A stretch of DNA of 64,000 nucleotides. It comes from Cyclobacteriaceae bacterium (GTDB taxonomy: Bacteria > Bacteroidota > Bacteroidia > Cytophagales > Cyclobacteriaceae). The DNA lies in contig JAEUUE010000129.1 of the NCBI GenBank assembly GCA_016787605.1, positions 42,330 through 106,329 of the forward strand, given 5' to 3'. This document shows positions 44,598 through 53,694 of the stretch, in pieces. The translations under genes were made by a program, and so were the position numbers. Below the pieces are notes generated by a model. That model saw only the letters and a list, made by a program, of their open reading frames with translations. It did no database searches and was not told where the DNA came from. The first letter of the stretch is position 1, and each line of letters starts with the position of its first letter.

Positions 44598-45071
44598 TCA
44601 ATTCGAAGAGTAGTCGAGTATATCCACCTGGAGCAGGTTGGCCAGCGCCTTCAGTTTCTTCATAACCACTTCCTTGTTGCTCGAGGTGAGCAGGTGAATC
44701 TTGTTGTTTTCGGAGATCCTCAGGTAACCATCATAGACAGCCACATGAAAGGTGGTTGTCGACATCATGGAGTTCATGTTCTGCCGCATCCGGTTCCGCT
44801 TGATAAAGAGGTACTCGATACGATCGAATTTTCCCCATTCTCCAAACCGAAGGCCAAGAACCCAGACATAGTCGAAGTAGGCCTTTCTCACCATGTCAAA
44901 CCGAAGGCGATAGTGGGAGGTAATCAGGATGATGCCGGCCAGGAAAAACGGAATTTTGACCAGGAGGTGCCCGGGAACAAACAAAACGAGGAGTAGCGAA
45001 ACACCGAGCGCCCTTAGTGACCCGGGGAAGTACGGAGAGGTATGGAAGTCGAGTTGCCCCTGACTATTCAT
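44598..45071 (-). CDS. hypothetical membrane protein, PH-like
   Basis: 157 residues. Two membrane segments (LGVSLLLVLFVPGHLLV, FFLAGIILITSHYRLRF) are followed by a basic/aromatic soluble part ending RISENNKIHLLTSSNKEVVMKKLKALANLLQVD. The arrangement resembles bacterial PH-domain membrane proteins but the match is weak. It lies 3 bp after the AMP nucleosidase gene on the same strand, so the two are probably cotranscribed. Confidence 0.6.
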   Translation of the reverse strand: MNSQGQLDFHTSPYFPGSLRALGVSLLLVLFVPGHLLVKIPFFLAGIILITSHYRLRFDMVRKAYFDYVWVLGLRFGEWGKFDRIEYLFIKRNRMRQNMNSMMSTTTFHVAVYDGYLRISENNKIHLLTSSNKEVVMKKLKALANLLQVDILDYSSN

Positions 45072-45074
45072 GGG

Positions 45075-45845
45075 TTAGTAGAGCAGGTGCTTCACCGTCA
45101 TGCCCTTGTTGATGAGCTGGCGCAGGGAATCGATTCCAATTTTGAGATGCAGGTCAACGAAACTGGCGGTGATGACTTTGTCGCTGGCCTCGGTTTTCAC
45201 GCCGTCGGGAACCATTGGCTGATCGGACACCATCAGGAGGGCGCCGGCGGGGATTTCATTGTAGAAAGCGGTGGAGAAAATCGTGGCGGTTTCCATGTCG
45301 ATGGCCATGGCACGGATTTTCACCAGGTAATCCTTGAACTGGTCATCCCACTCCCAGACGCGCCGGTTGGTCGTGTATACCGTTCCGGTCCAGTAATCCT
45401 GGTTGTAGTCGCGGATGGTGGTGGAGATCGCCTTTTGAAGGGCGAAGGCAGGAAGGGCAGGCACTTCCGGGGGGAAGTAGTCATTGGAAGTACCCTCGCC
45501 CCGGATAGCCGCGATGGGAAGGATAAAGTCGCCTAAATCATTCTTCTTTTTCAGCCCGCCGCACTTGCCGAGAAAAAGGCACCCTTTGGGCTTGACTGCT
45601 GTGAGACAGTCCATAATGGTGGCGGCGTTGGGGCTTCCCATGCCGAAGTTGATGATGGTAATTCCGCCCGACGTGGCGCTGCGCATGGCGCGGTCACGGC
45701 CGTGAACCTCTACATTGTGCCATTCGGCAAACTTGGTCACGTAGTTGTCGAAGTTGGTCAGGAGGATGTACTCGCCAAAGGCGTCCAGCGGCAGGCCTGT
45801 GTAGCGAGGCAGCCAGTTTTCAACAATTTGCTCTTTCGTCTTCAT
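45075..45845 (-). CDS. amn: AMP nucleosidase, short form
   Basis: 256 residues of the purine phosphorylase fold: ITIINFGMGSPNAATIMDCL, FLGKCGGLKKKNDLGDFILP (phosphate/ribose site), and AIDMETATIFSTAFYNEIP (adenine site with the Met-Glu pair). AMP nucleosidases split AMP into adenine and ribose 5-phosphate, cytoplasmic; the Bacteroidota form lacks the long N-terminal regulatory domain of E. coli Amn. The start lies 17 bp from the divergent start of the HSDR_N-domain gene. Confidence 0.9.
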   Translation of the reverse strand: MKTKEQIVENWLPRYTGLPLDAFGEYILLTNFDNYVTKFAEWHNVEVHGRDRAMRSATSGGITIINFGMGSPNAATIMDCLTAVKPKGCLFLGKCGGLKKKNDLGDFILPIAAIRGEGTSNDYFPPEVPALPAFALQKAISTTIRDYNQDYWTGTVYTTNRRVWEWDDQFKDYLVKIRAMAIDMETATIFSTAFYNEIPAGALLMVSDQPMVPDGVKTEASDKVITASFVDLHLKIGIDSLRQLINKGMTVKHLLY

Positions 45846-45862
45846 TTCGTGTACTTCGTTTA

Positions 45863-46312
45863 ATGACGCCCCTCAACCTGCCGGCCTTCGATGTCAAAGT
45901 TAAGAAGAGTGAGGGAAAGGTCTTCATTTTTGACAGTGTGCGCAAGAAGTACGTGGCCCTTACCCCGGAGGAATGGGTGCGGCAGCACGTGGTCAACTAC
46001 CTGGTCCAGCACCGCTTTTACCCCAAGTCCCTCTTTCGCATTGAGGGCAGCCTGAACTATAACCGCCTGCAGAAGCGCTCCGACATCCTCATCTACGACC
46101 GGGCCGGCAAGCCCTGGATGCTGATCGAGTGCAAGTCGTATTCGATCAAGCTGACCCAGCGGGCCTTCAACCAGGCTGCGATTTATAACATGACCGTCGG
46201 GGCCAAGTACGTGGCGGTCTCCAACGGCATGGTTCATTATTGCTGCCTGGCCCCGGGGCCGGGAGCCGCGGCCGAATTCCTGGACGAGTTTCCGGAATTC
46301 GAGGAGAACTGA
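45863..46312 (+). CDS. type I restriction HsdR N-terminal-like (PD-(D/E)XK) protein
   Basis: 149 residues containing only the HSDR_N domain. The nuclease-fold core is visible: an N-terminal Glu-containing helix (PEEWVRQHVVNYLV), KRSDILIYDRAGKPWMLIECKS (Asp, then E-x-K), and a last helix (QAAIYNMTVGAKYVAVSNG). Family members of this length stand alone in many Bacteroidota and lack motor, methyltransferase or specificity subunits. Activity is unknown. It shares a 17-bp start-to-start gap with amn. Confidence 0.85.
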   Translation: MTPLNLPAFDVKVKKSEGKVFIFDSVRKKYVALTPEEWVRQHVVNYLVQHRFYPKSLFRIEGSLNYNRLQKRSDILIYDRAGKPWMLIECKSYSIKLTQRAFNQAAIYNMTVGAKYVAVSNGMVHYCCLAPGPGAAAEFLDEFPEFEEN

Positions 46313-46363
46313 CGCCCGGTATCCAGGTTTGATTCTCCGTCACCATATCTCCCCAAATTCGGT

Positions 46364-46371
46364 TATCTTTG
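46364..46371 (+). promoter_or_regulatory. -7 box TATCTTTG upstream of typA
   Basis: Exact TAnnTTTG match. It lies 38 nt upstream of the typA ATG at 46410, giving a leader of about 33 nt. Confidence 0.5.
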
Positions 46372-46409
46372 CAACTTATTTCAGCAAAAAACAGGGATTT
46401 ACGCATTTT

Positions 46410-48233
46410 ATGGAGGCTAGCAAGATCAGGAACATCGCCATTATCGCTCACGTTGACCACGGAAAAACCACCCTGGTGGATAAACTGCTGCATGCAGGCC
46501 ACCTGTTCAAAGACCACGAGAACCCGGGTGAATTGATCATGGACAGCAACGACCTGGAACGCGAGCGGGGCATCACCATCCTGGCCAAGAACGTATCCGT
46601 TCGTTATAAAGACTACAAAATCAACGTCATTGACACCCCGGGCCACAGCGACTTCGGGGGTGAAGTAGAGCGCGTGCTCAACATGGCCGACGGCTGCCTC
46701 CTGCTGGTGGACGCCTTTGAAGGCCCCATGCCGCAGACGCGCTTCGTACTCCAGAAGGCCCTCCAGCTTGGCCTGAAGCCGATCGTGGTGATCAACAAGG
46801 TGGACAAGAAGAACTGTACCCCCGACGAGGTGCATGAGCAGGTTTTCGACCTCATGTTCGCCCTCGATGCCACGGAAGACCAACTCAATTTCCCGACCTA
46901 CTATGGCTCCGCCAAGCAGGGATGGATGAGCACGGATTGGAAGAAACCTACTACGGACATTACCTCGCTCATCGAGGGGGTCATTGAACATATTCCCGCT
47001 CCGCGCATCGATGAAGGAACAACCCAGTTGCTCATCACTTCGCTGGAATACTCCTCCTATATCGGTCGCGTGGCCATCGGCCGCGTGCAGCGGGGCAGCG
47101 TGAAGGCGGGTCAGCCGGTAGCGTTGGTCAAGCGCGATGGCGGCGGGATCGTCAAGACGCGCGTGAAGGAGGTCTATGTGTTTGAAGGCTTCGAGAAGAA
47201 GAAGATGGAGGAGGTAAAGGCCGGGGAGATCTGCGCCCTGGTGGGCATCGAAGGATTTGAAATCGGTGACACCATCGCCGATATCGATAAGCCGGAAGCA
47301 CTCAAGTCCATCGCCATCGACGAGCCGACGATGAGCATGCTCTTTACCATCAACAACTCGCCCTTCTATGGAAAGGAAGGCAAGTACGTGACCAGCCGCC
47401 ATATCAAGGACCGCCTCGACAAGGAATTGGAAAAGAACCTGGCCATGCGCCTGGGTGACAGTGGTTCGGCCGACAGCTTTATCGTCTACGGACGCGGGGT
47501 ACTTCACCTTTCGGTGTTGATTGAAACCATGCGCCGCGAAGGATACGAGCTCCAAATCGGACAGCCTCAGGTGATCTATAAGGAAATCAATGGTCAGCGT
47601 TGCGAGCCGATCGAAGAACTCACCATCGACCTCCCGGAGAATGTGGCCGGGAAGGCGATTGAAACCGTATCGATCCGTAAGGGAGAGATGACGCACATGG
47701 AACCGAAAGGCGACCGCATGATCCTGAAGTTCATGATTCCTTCGAGGGGTATCATCGGGTTGAGAAATTACCTGATGAACGCAACCGCCGGTGAAGCGGT
47801 CGTGACCCACCGGTACAAGGAGTACCAGCCTTTCAAGGGAGAAATCCCGGGTCGCATCAACGGCTCACTCATCAGCATGGAAGAAGGCGAAGCCATTCCG
47901 TTCAGCCTTCACAACCTCCAGGATCGTGGATTCTTCTTCATCGATCCGGGTGATCCGGTGTATACCGGCCAGGTGATCGGAGAGAATAACCGCGGCGGTG
48001 ACCTCGTGGTGAACGTGACCAAGACCAAGAAGCTGACCAACATGCGGGCTTCCGGCTCTGAAGAAAAAATGCGTATCGCCCCGGCGGTGAAATTGACGCT
48101 GGAAGAGGCGCTCGAATATATCCAGAGCGACGAGTATGTCGAGGTGACGCCAAAGTCCATCCGCCTGCGCAAGATTTTCCTCAACGAGAACGACCGGAAG
48201 CGGGAGCGAAACAAGGTGCTGGTTAACGAATAG
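46410..48233 (+). CDS. typA: translational GTPase TypA/BipA
   Basis: 607 residues, normal length. G1 AHVDHGKT (13-20), DTPGHSDFGGEVER (G3, 75-79), NKVD (129-132), and the effector region ERERGITILAKN. Domain II, EF-G III and V-like domains and the family-specific C-terminal domain follow (GYELQIGQPQVIYKEINGQ, GIIGLRNYLMNATAGEAV). BipA/TypA binds the 70S ribosome and helps assembly, especially in the cold. ATG at 46410 is chosen because the family starts M-x-x-x-K-I-R-N; the earlier open frame from 46329 is untranslated leader. The TPR gene follows by 3 bp. Confidence 0.95.
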   Translation: MEASKIRNIAIIAHVDHGKTTLVDKLLHAGHLFKDHENPGELIMDSNDLERERGITILAKNVSVRYKDYKINVIDTPGHSDFGGEVERVLNMADGCLLLVDAFEGPMPQTRFVLQKALQLGLKPIVVINKVDKKNCTPDEVHEQVFDLMFALDATEDQLNFPTYYGSAKQGWMSTDWKKPTTDITSLIEGVIEHIPAPRIDEGTTQLLITSLEYSSYIGRVAIGRVQRGSVKAGQPVALVKRDGGGIVKTRVKEVYVFEGFEKKKMEEVKAGEICALVGIEGFEIGDTIADIDKPEALKSIAIDEPTMSMLFTINNSPFYGKEGKYVTSRHIKDRLDKELEKNLAMRLGDSGSADSFIVYGRGVLHLSVLIETMRREGYELQIGQPQVIYKEINGQRCEPIEELTIDLPENVAGKAIETVSIRKGEMTHMEPKGDRMILKFMIPSRGIIGLRNYLMNATAGEAVVTHRYKEYQPFKGEIPGRINGSLISMEEGEAIPFSLHNLQDRGFFFIDPGDPVYTGQVIGENNRGGDLVVNVTKTKKLTNMRASGSEEKMRIAPAVKLTLEEALEYIQSDEYVEVTPKSIRLRKIFLNENDRKRERNKVLVNE

Positions 48234-48236
48234 CCA

Positions 48237-49094
48237 ATGGGAAGGAAAGCGACAGTCCTCATCTTCGTTTTCCTTGCCCTGGCATCGGGGCTTTCGGCCC
48301 AGTCGAAGAAGCACCTGGCCTGGACGGTGGAAGGGGACACCCTGTATAACCGTGGCGAGTATGCCGAGGCCGCCCGGTGGTATACCAAAGTGCTCGACGC
48401 CAACCCTCCGAAGAGCGGAAAGTACAGCGACCGGGGCTTTTATGGCATCCTTTATCGGCGTGCCGTCTGCTATTACAGCACCGAAGAATTTGAAAAGGCC
48501 TTAGCCGACCTCGCGGTGTTCGAGCCGCAGTTTCCGCGCTCGCCGCAGCCCAAACTCCTGAAGGCCTTTATTTACCGAGAACAGGGTGACACCGACAAGC
48601 AGCTTGAAAACCTTACCGCAGCGATGGAGCTTCAGCTTCCAAACGCCGACTTCCTGAAGTGGCGGGGACTCCTCCTCGTTCAGAAGGAGCGATACGACGA
48701 AGCCCGCTCGGACTTGCTCGAAGCCCGGGCGTTGTCTGACGACGCGGAAGTAGAGACCTATCTGGGGTTGTGCTATCATCATACCGGCGACGCCGACAGT
48801 GCCTACCTGAGTTTCAACAAGGCGATCGAACTGAATCCAACCTTCCTGGGAACGTATCTCTATGCGGGCTCCGCGGCCCTGGCATCGGGCGATTATACGT
48901 TGAGCCTGGAATACCTCAATCTGGCCTTGCGCATCGATAGCAAGAATCCCGATGTGTTGTTTTATAAGGGCGTGGCGCTGGTCGAACTCAAGCAACTGGA
49001 CGAAGCCTGCCGTTGCCTCAACCGGGCCTTTTATTCCGGCGCCGATGATGCCGGTGATTACCTGGCGCAGTATTGTTTCGGCTCAGGAAACTGA
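48237..49094 (+). CDS. exported TPR-repeat protein
   Basis: 285 residues. A signal peptide (MGRKATVLIFVFLALASGLSAQ) precedes about six to seven TPR-like helical hairpins: GDTLYNRGEYAEAARWYTKVLDANP, AVCYYSTEEFEKALADLAVF, GLLLVQKERYDEARSDLLEA, GLCYHHTGDADSAYLSFNKAIELNP, GSAALASGDYTLSLEYLNLALRI, GVALVELKQLDEACRCLNRA. It probably serves as a periplasmic scaffold. It is translated from the typA transcript (3-bp gap). A strong hairpin follows. Confidence 0.88.
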   Translation: MGRKATVLIFVFLALASGLSAQSKKHLAWTVEGDTLYNRGEYAEAARWYTKVLDANPPKSGKYSDRGFYGILYRRAVCYYSTEEFEKALADLAVFEPQFPRSPQPKLLKAFIYREQGDTDKQLENLTAAMELQLPNADFLKWRGLLLVQKERYDEARSDLLEARALSDDAEVETYLGLCYHHTGDADSAYLSFNKAIELNPTFLGTYLYAGSAALASGDYTLSLEYLNLALRIDSKNPDVLFYKGVALVELKQLDEACRCLNRAFYSGADDAGDYLAQYCFGSGN

Positions 49095-49104
49095 GCCCGG
49101 CAGA

Positions 49105-49131
49105 GGCCGGTTAACATTTTTTTAACCGGCC
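49105..49131 (+). terminator. 10-bp perfect hairpin between the typA operon and guaA
   Basis: GGCCGGTTAA pairs with TTAACCGGCC; the loop is CATTTTT. It ends 9 nt before the guaA -7 box. It may terminate the typA/TPR transcript, but the T-run lies in the loop rather than behind the stem. An operator role for guaA is the alternative. Confidence 0.55.
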
Positions 49132-49140
49132 GGCATGGCC

Positions 49141-49148
49141 TATTTTTG
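49141..49148 (+). promoter_or_regulatory. -7 box TATTTTTG of guaA, 3 nt before ATG
   Basis: Exact TAnnTTTG match, ending 3 nt before ATG 49152, which predicts a leaderless guaA transcript. Confidence 0.6.
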
Positions 49149-49151
49149 CGC

Positions 49152-50678
49152 ATGGCAGAGCAAATTCTCATCCTGGATTTCGGTTCACAGTATACCCAGT
49201 TGATTGCCAGAAGGGTACGCGAGCTGAACGTCTATTGTGAAATCCACCCGTTCAATAAGATACCCGCACTCACTTCCTCCATCAAGGGAATTATCCTCTC
49301 CGGCAGCCCGTGCTCGGTTCGCGACCAGGGATCACCCGATGTCGACCTGGCACCGTTCGGCAACCTGCCGGTTCTGGGCATTTGCTACGGGGCTCAACTC
49401 ATCGCCCAGAAGACGGGCGGAAATGTCCTTCCTTCTCACGCGCGGGAGTACGGGAGAGCAAGACTCACTTCCGTGGATCACCATAACGAACTACTGAAGG
49501 AGGTCTCCCAGGATTCCCAGGTGTGGATGTCGCACGCGGACACCATCGCGGCCATCGGGCCGGATTACGACATCATCGCCAGCACACCTTCGGTCAAGGT
49601 AGCCGCCTTCCGGAAGAAAGGCGCCCCCGTGTATGGCATTCAGTTTCATCCTGAAGTGACACACACCGTGGAGGGAAAAAACCTCCTCCGTAATTTTGTA
49701 GTTCACATCTGTCATTGCGCCCAGGACTGGACGCCGGACTTGTTTGTGGAATCCACGGTGGCCGACCTGAAGAAGAAGCTTGGGGACGACAAGGTCGTGA
49801 TGGCTTTGTCGGGTGGGGTAGACAGCACGGTGGCGGCCATGCTGGTGCACCGGGCCATCGGCAAGAACCTGTTCTGTATTTTCGTCGATAACGGACTGCT
49901 GCGCAAGAATGAATTCGAGCAGGTGTTGGCGTCGTACACCGGTATGGGGCTCAACATCAAGGGCGTCGATGCCAGAAAGAAATTCTATGAGGCCCTTTCG
50001 GGGCTGTCGGACCCTGAAGCCAAGCGAAAGGCCATTGGACGAACCTTCATCGAAGTATTTGATGAAGAGGCTCACCGGATCACTAACGTAAAGTGGCTGG
50101 GCCAGGGCACGATCTATCCCGACGTCATTGAGTCAGTTTCCGTGAAAGGCCCCTCGGTGACCATCAAGTCACACCATAATGTGGGTGGCCTGCCGGAGAA
50201 AATGAAACTCAACGTGGTTGAACCGCTCAATACACTGTTCAAGGATGAAGTGCGCCTGGTGGGGAAGGCCCTCGAGGTAGACCCCGCCATTCTCGGAAGG
50301 CACCCGTTCCCGGGCCCCGGGCTGGGTATTCGCATCATCGGCGACATTACCGAAGAAAAGGTACGGATATTGCAGGAGGTCGATCATCTGTTCATCCAGG
50401 GCTTGAAAACGCACGGACTTTATAATTCGGTGTGGCAGGCAGGAGCGGTACTGCTCCCTGTGCAGTCGGTAGGCGTCATGGGCGACGAGCGCACCTATGA
50501 GAAGGTGGTGGCCTTGCGGGCCGTCGTGAGCCTCGACGGCATGACGGCCGATTGGGCCCACCTGCCGTTTGAATTCCTGAGTGAAATCTCTTCGGAAATC
50601 ATCAATAAGGTCAGGGGGGTGAACCGCGTGGTCTATGACATCAGCTCCAAGCCGCCGGCCACCATTGAATGGGAATAG
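49152..50678 (+). CDS. guaA: GMP synthase (glutamine-hydrolysing)
   Basis: 508 residues. The glutaminase domain has Cys78 in [12 protein letters not shown] and His166/Glu168 in FHPEVTHT. The ATP pyrophosphatase domain has SGGVDS (220-225), and the C-terminal dimerisation domain ends PATIEWE. It converts XMP to GMP with glutamine as nitrogen source. The ATG at 49152 is chosen over a TTG two codons earlier because the -7 box overlaps that TTG. A substrate-binding-like gene and hutI follow with gaps of 3 to 4 bp. Confidence 0.97.
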   Translation: MAEQILILDFGSQYTQLIARRVRELNVYCEIHPFNKIPALTSSIKGIILSGSPCSVRDQGSPDVDLAPFGNLPVLGICYGAQLIAQKTGGNVLPSHAREYGRARLTSVDHHNELLKEVSQDSQVWMSHADTIAAIGPDYDIIASTPSVKVAAFRKKGAPVYGIQFHPEVTHTVEGKNLLRNFVVHICHCAQDWTPDLFVESTVADLKKKLGDDKVVMALSGGVDSTVAAMLVHRAIGKNLFCIFVDNGLLRKNEFEQVLASYTGMGLNIKGVDARKKFYEALSGLSDPEAKRKAIGRTFIEVFDEEAHRITNVKWLGQGTIYPDVIESVSVKGPSVTIKSHHNVGGLPEKMKLNVVEPLNTLFKDEVRLVGKALEVDPAILGRHPFPGPGLGIRIIGDITEEKVRILQEVDHLFIQGLKTHGLYNSVWQAGAVLLPVQSVGVMGDERTYEKVVALRAVVSLDGMTADWAHLPFEFLSEISSEIINKVRGVNRVVYDISSKPPATIEWE

Positions 50679-50682
50679 CGTC

Positions 50683-52452
50683 ATGCAACGGATGAAGACA
50701 CATCGTTTTGCCGGGATCTTCCTCGCTGTAGTGTTCTCCGGCCTGTCGCTGGCCGTGGGGGCACAAGACTTCAAGAAACAGTACAAGAACGCCAAGGACT
50801 TCTTCCGCGACGGTAAGTATAACCTGGCCATGGAGGCGTTCAAGCCGTTGATGGTCTACGACAAGAACAATCCCTATACGGAATACGCCTCTTTCTACTA
50901 TGCCCAGTGTGCGCTGCGTCAGAACTACAGTGCCGTGGCGAGAGACATGCTGCTCCAGATCAAGCGACTGTACCCGGAGTGGGACCAGATCAACGAAGTG
51001 AACTACTGGCTGGCCAAAATCTACTTTGACAAAGGCGAGTACTTCCAGGGGATGCGGGCGCTTGCGGAAGTCAGGCAGGAGGATTTTATCGAGCAGGAGG
51101 AGATCGCCCGGGTGAAGAGGCACTACCTCTCACGCATCAGTGATCCGGAAATCCTGCGCATGATGTTCGAGGAGTACCCGAACGATATCGAAGTGGGGAA
51201 ACTCCTGGCTCGTGCGATCGCTTTGCAGCCTTTTGGGCGCCAGGACACGGCCCTGCTCAATGCGGTGATTGCGCGGTTTGCCTTGCCCGCGGAGAACTAT
51301 GTGGGTCTGAGCGGACCCGCGCCGGTTTTCAAGGACACCTACACGGTGTCCGTACTGTTTCCTTTTCTTGCCGCCACGCTGGAGCCGACACCCAACAAGA
51401 AGCCGAACCAGTTCATCCTGGATTTGTATGAAGGCATGCGAATGGCGGCCGATACGCTGTTCAGGCAGGGGGTGAATATCCGCTTGCTGGCCTACGATAC
51501 CGAGCGCTCGCCCGCAGACCCCGAGCGGGGCAAGGAGGCGATTCGCAAACTGCTGGAGTTGGAGGAAGTGAAGCATACCGACCTGATCGTCGGCCCCATC
51601 TTTCGTGAAGAACTCAAGCTGGTCCAGGAATTCTCGCAAGCCCGGTGGATCAACATGATCAATCCCGTCTCGAACAACTCGGAGTTCATTGGTGACAACC
51701 CGTATGGCATGCTGTTTCAGCCCTCCCTGGAAACGCTGGGGTCGAGGTCGGCCGAGCTGCTGGCGGGGCGCACCCGTAACAAGAACTGCATGATCCTGTA
51801 CGGCGATACGCCCAAAGACTCGGTGATGGCGGTGAAGTTTAACCAGCGGGCCAAGGACCTCGGCCTTAATGTGGTATGGTCGGAGAAATTCAGGCGGGAG
51901 ACGGCGGAACGAATCCTGGCCATCCTGGCCAAGCCGACTGAATACGACGAGTTCAAGAACCCCATCCAGTTTACCATGAAGCTGGACAGCATCGGAAGCA
52001 TCTTTGTGGCCTCGGATAACCCCCTGATTTATACCAAGGTGATCAGCAGCGTGGAGGCGCGCGGCGACTCGGTCCTGGTGGTGGGATCGGAATCGTGGCT
52101 CGACAATCCTTCGGTTGACCTGGGCAAGTATGAAAAGCTCCACATCATGTTTGCGGCGCCAAACTATACCTCCTACAGTGATCCCGCGTTCATTAATTTT
52201 CGGAAGGCTTACATCCGCGGCCATGGTGCCTTTCCCCCGGAGTATTTGAATTACACCAAGGTAGGATTTGAGTTCATGATGATCATCGGGCGGGCATTGA
52301 AAGCCCATGGGGTTTATTTTCAGGAGGGCCTGATGAAGTCCAGCCCGGTCCCCGGTTACCTCACCCGTAAGTTTCACTTCTCTCCCGGGCGCGATAATAT
52401 CGGTTTTCCGTTCATTTATTTTCACCGGGGCGACCTGATCCCCGTGGAATAA
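50683..52452 (+). CDS. exported TPR plus type 1 periplasmic-binding-fold protein
   Basis: 589 residues. A signal peptide (MQRMKTHRFAGIFLAVVFSGLSLAVGAQ) leads into a helical TPR-like region (about 30-200, KQYKNAKDFFRDGKYNLAMEAFKPLMV and similar). The C-terminal half is a type 1 periplasmic-binding fold: SVLFPFLAATLEP, LDLYEGMRMAADTLFRQGVNIRLLAYDTE, LIVGPIFREELKLVQEFSQ, INPVSNNSEFIGDNPYGMLFQPS, and VVGSESWLDNPSVD. This resembles LivK/LpoA-like proteins. No permease or ATPase is nearby, so a regulatory or cell-wall role may be more likely than transport. It is cotranscribed with guaA and hutI. Confidence 0.8.
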   Translation: MQRMKTHRFAGIFLAVVFSGLSLAVGAQDFKKQYKNAKDFFRDGKYNLAMEAFKPLMVYDKNNPYTEYASFYYAQCALRQNYSAVARDMLLQIKRLYPEWDQINEVNYWLAKIYFDKGEYFQGMRALAEVRQEDFIEQEEIARVKRHYLSRISDPEILRMMFEEYPNDIEVGKLLARAIALQPFGRQDTALLNAVIARFALPAENYVGLSGPAPVFKDTYTVSVLFPFLAATLEPTPNKKPNQFILDLYEGMRMAADTLFRQGVNIRLLAYDTERSPADPERGKEAIRKLLELEEVKHTDLIVGPIFREELKLVQEFSQARWINMINPVSNNSEFIGDNPYGMLFQPSLETLGSRSAELLAGRTRNKNCMILYGDTPKDSVMAVKFNQRAKDLGLNVVWSEKFRRETAERILAILAKPTEYDEFKNPIQFTMKLDSIGSIFVASDNPLIYTKVISSVEARGDSVLVVGSESWLDNPSVDLGKYEKLHIMFAAPNYTSYSDPAFINFRKAYIRGHGAFPPEYLNYTKVGFEFMMIIGRALKAHGVYFQEGLMKSSPVPGYLTRKFHFSPGRDNIGFPFIYFHRGDLIPVE

Positions 52453-52455
52453 GCC

Positions 52456-53694
52456 ATGGCTGATCTGCTGATTACCCACATTAAAGGGCTGGTCCAGGTT
52501 CGTGAATCAACCCCGGCCCCGGTGGGTGGCTCAGCGATGGCCGAGTTGCCGGTTTTGAGCGATGCCTTTTTAGCTGTGGAGGCGGGCCGCATCAAGGCCT
52601 TCGGCCCGATGCATGAGCTGCCTTCTTCGTTGAAAGCCCGGGAGACGGTTATGGCCACCGGCCGGTTTGTGTTTCCGGGATTCGTCGACAGTCATACCCA
52701 CTTGGTCTTCGCTGCCTTCCGGGAGGAAGAATTCGTCATGAAGATCAAGGGAGCGACGTACGCGGAGATCGCGGCCAAAGGAGGGGGTATCCTGAATTCC
52801 GCGGCAAAGCTCCGGGCGATGCCGGAAGAGGAGTTGCTTCAGCGTTCGCTGGTCAGGGCCAGGGAAATCCTCTCAACGGGTACCACCGCGGTGGAAATCA
52901 AGAGCGGTTATGGTCTGACCACCGAGGATGAGTTAAAAATGCTTCGCGTGGCCCGTCGCATCGGAAAGGAAACACCGCTCACCGTGAAGACGACATTCCT
53001 GGGTGCGCATGCCGTGCCCAAAGGGCATACGAAGGAGTCTTACCTGCGGCTGGTATTGGAAGAAATGATCCCCGCGGTGGCCGCAGAGAAACTGGCCGAT
53101 TACATCGATGTCTTTTGCGAGGAAGGCTTTTTCTCGGTAGATGATACGCTGCGCATCGCCGAAGCCGGCAAGAAATACGGCATGCGTCCGCGCATCCATG
53201 CCAACCAGCTTCATCGGTCGGGTGGTGTGCAGGCCGGCGTGAAATCCGGAGCCATCAGTGTAGATCACCTGGAGAACATCGGGGAGGAGGAAATCGAGAT
53301 TCTCCGGGGCACGGCGACGATGCCTACAGCGCTGCCGGGCGCCGCTTTCTTCCTGAACCTGCCGATGCCACCTGCGCGGCAGATGCTTGCGGCCGGGCTG
53401 CCCCTGGCCATCGCTTCCGACTACAACCCGGGCAGTTCGCCCAGCGGCAATATGCCCCTGATGATTTCGCTGGCCTGCATCCGCATGAGGCTTACCCCCG
53501 AAGAGGCCATCAACGCGGCGACCCTCAATACCGCCTATGCGCTGGATCTCCTGGGGGACCTGGGGAGCATCACGATGGGCAAGCGCGCTAACCTGTTTAT
53601 TACAAAGCCGATACCCTCCGTCGCGTATGTGCCGTATGCGTACGGAAGTTCGCTGGTCGACACGGTCATCGTCGATGGACGGATCCAGTCCTAG
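52456..53694 (+). CDS. hutI: imidazolonepropionase
   Basis: 412 residues. The amidohydrolase metal motif DSHTHLVFAAFREEEF matches HutI (normally H-T-H-x-x-F/Y-x-G-x-R). Further motifs are EIKSGYGLTTEDELKML, TFLGAHAVPK, DVFCEEGFFS, HANQLHRSGG, DHLENIGEEE, and ASDYNPGSSPSGNM, close to the family pattern. The enzyme performs the third step of histidine degradation, converting imidazolone propionate to formiminoglutamate. No other hut gene is in the window. The stop overlaps the convergent OsmC gene by the tetranucleotide CTAG. Confidence 0.93.
   Translation: MADLLITHIKGLVQVRESTPAPVGGSAMAELPVLSDAFLAVEAGRIKAFGPMHELPSSLKARETVMATGRFVFPGFVDSHTHLVFAAFREEEFVMKIKGATYAEIAAKGGGILNSAAKLRAMPEEELLQRSLVRAREILSTGTTAVEIKSGYGLTTEDELKMLRVARRIGKETPLTVKTTFLGAHAVPKGHTKESYLRLVLEEMIPAVAAEKLADYIDVFCEEGFFSVDDTLRIAEAGKKYGMRPRIHANQLHRSGGVQAGVKSGAISVDHLENIGEEEIEILRGTATMPTALPGAAFFLNLPMPPARQMLAAGLPLAIASDYNPGSSPSGNMPLMISLACIRMRLTPEEAINAATLNTAYALDLLGDLGSITMGKRANLFITKPIPSVAYVPYAYGSSLVDTVIVDGRIQS

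Noticed and set aside
46167-47810. 547-codon minus-strand frame
   Set aside because: Lies opposite typA, whose family match is certain; the product has a His/Asp/Val-rich composition typical of antisense reading.
51130-52479. 449-codon minus-strand frame
   Set aside because: Antisense to the TPR/periplasmic-binding gene, which has a signal peptide and operon context; no domain in the reverse frame.
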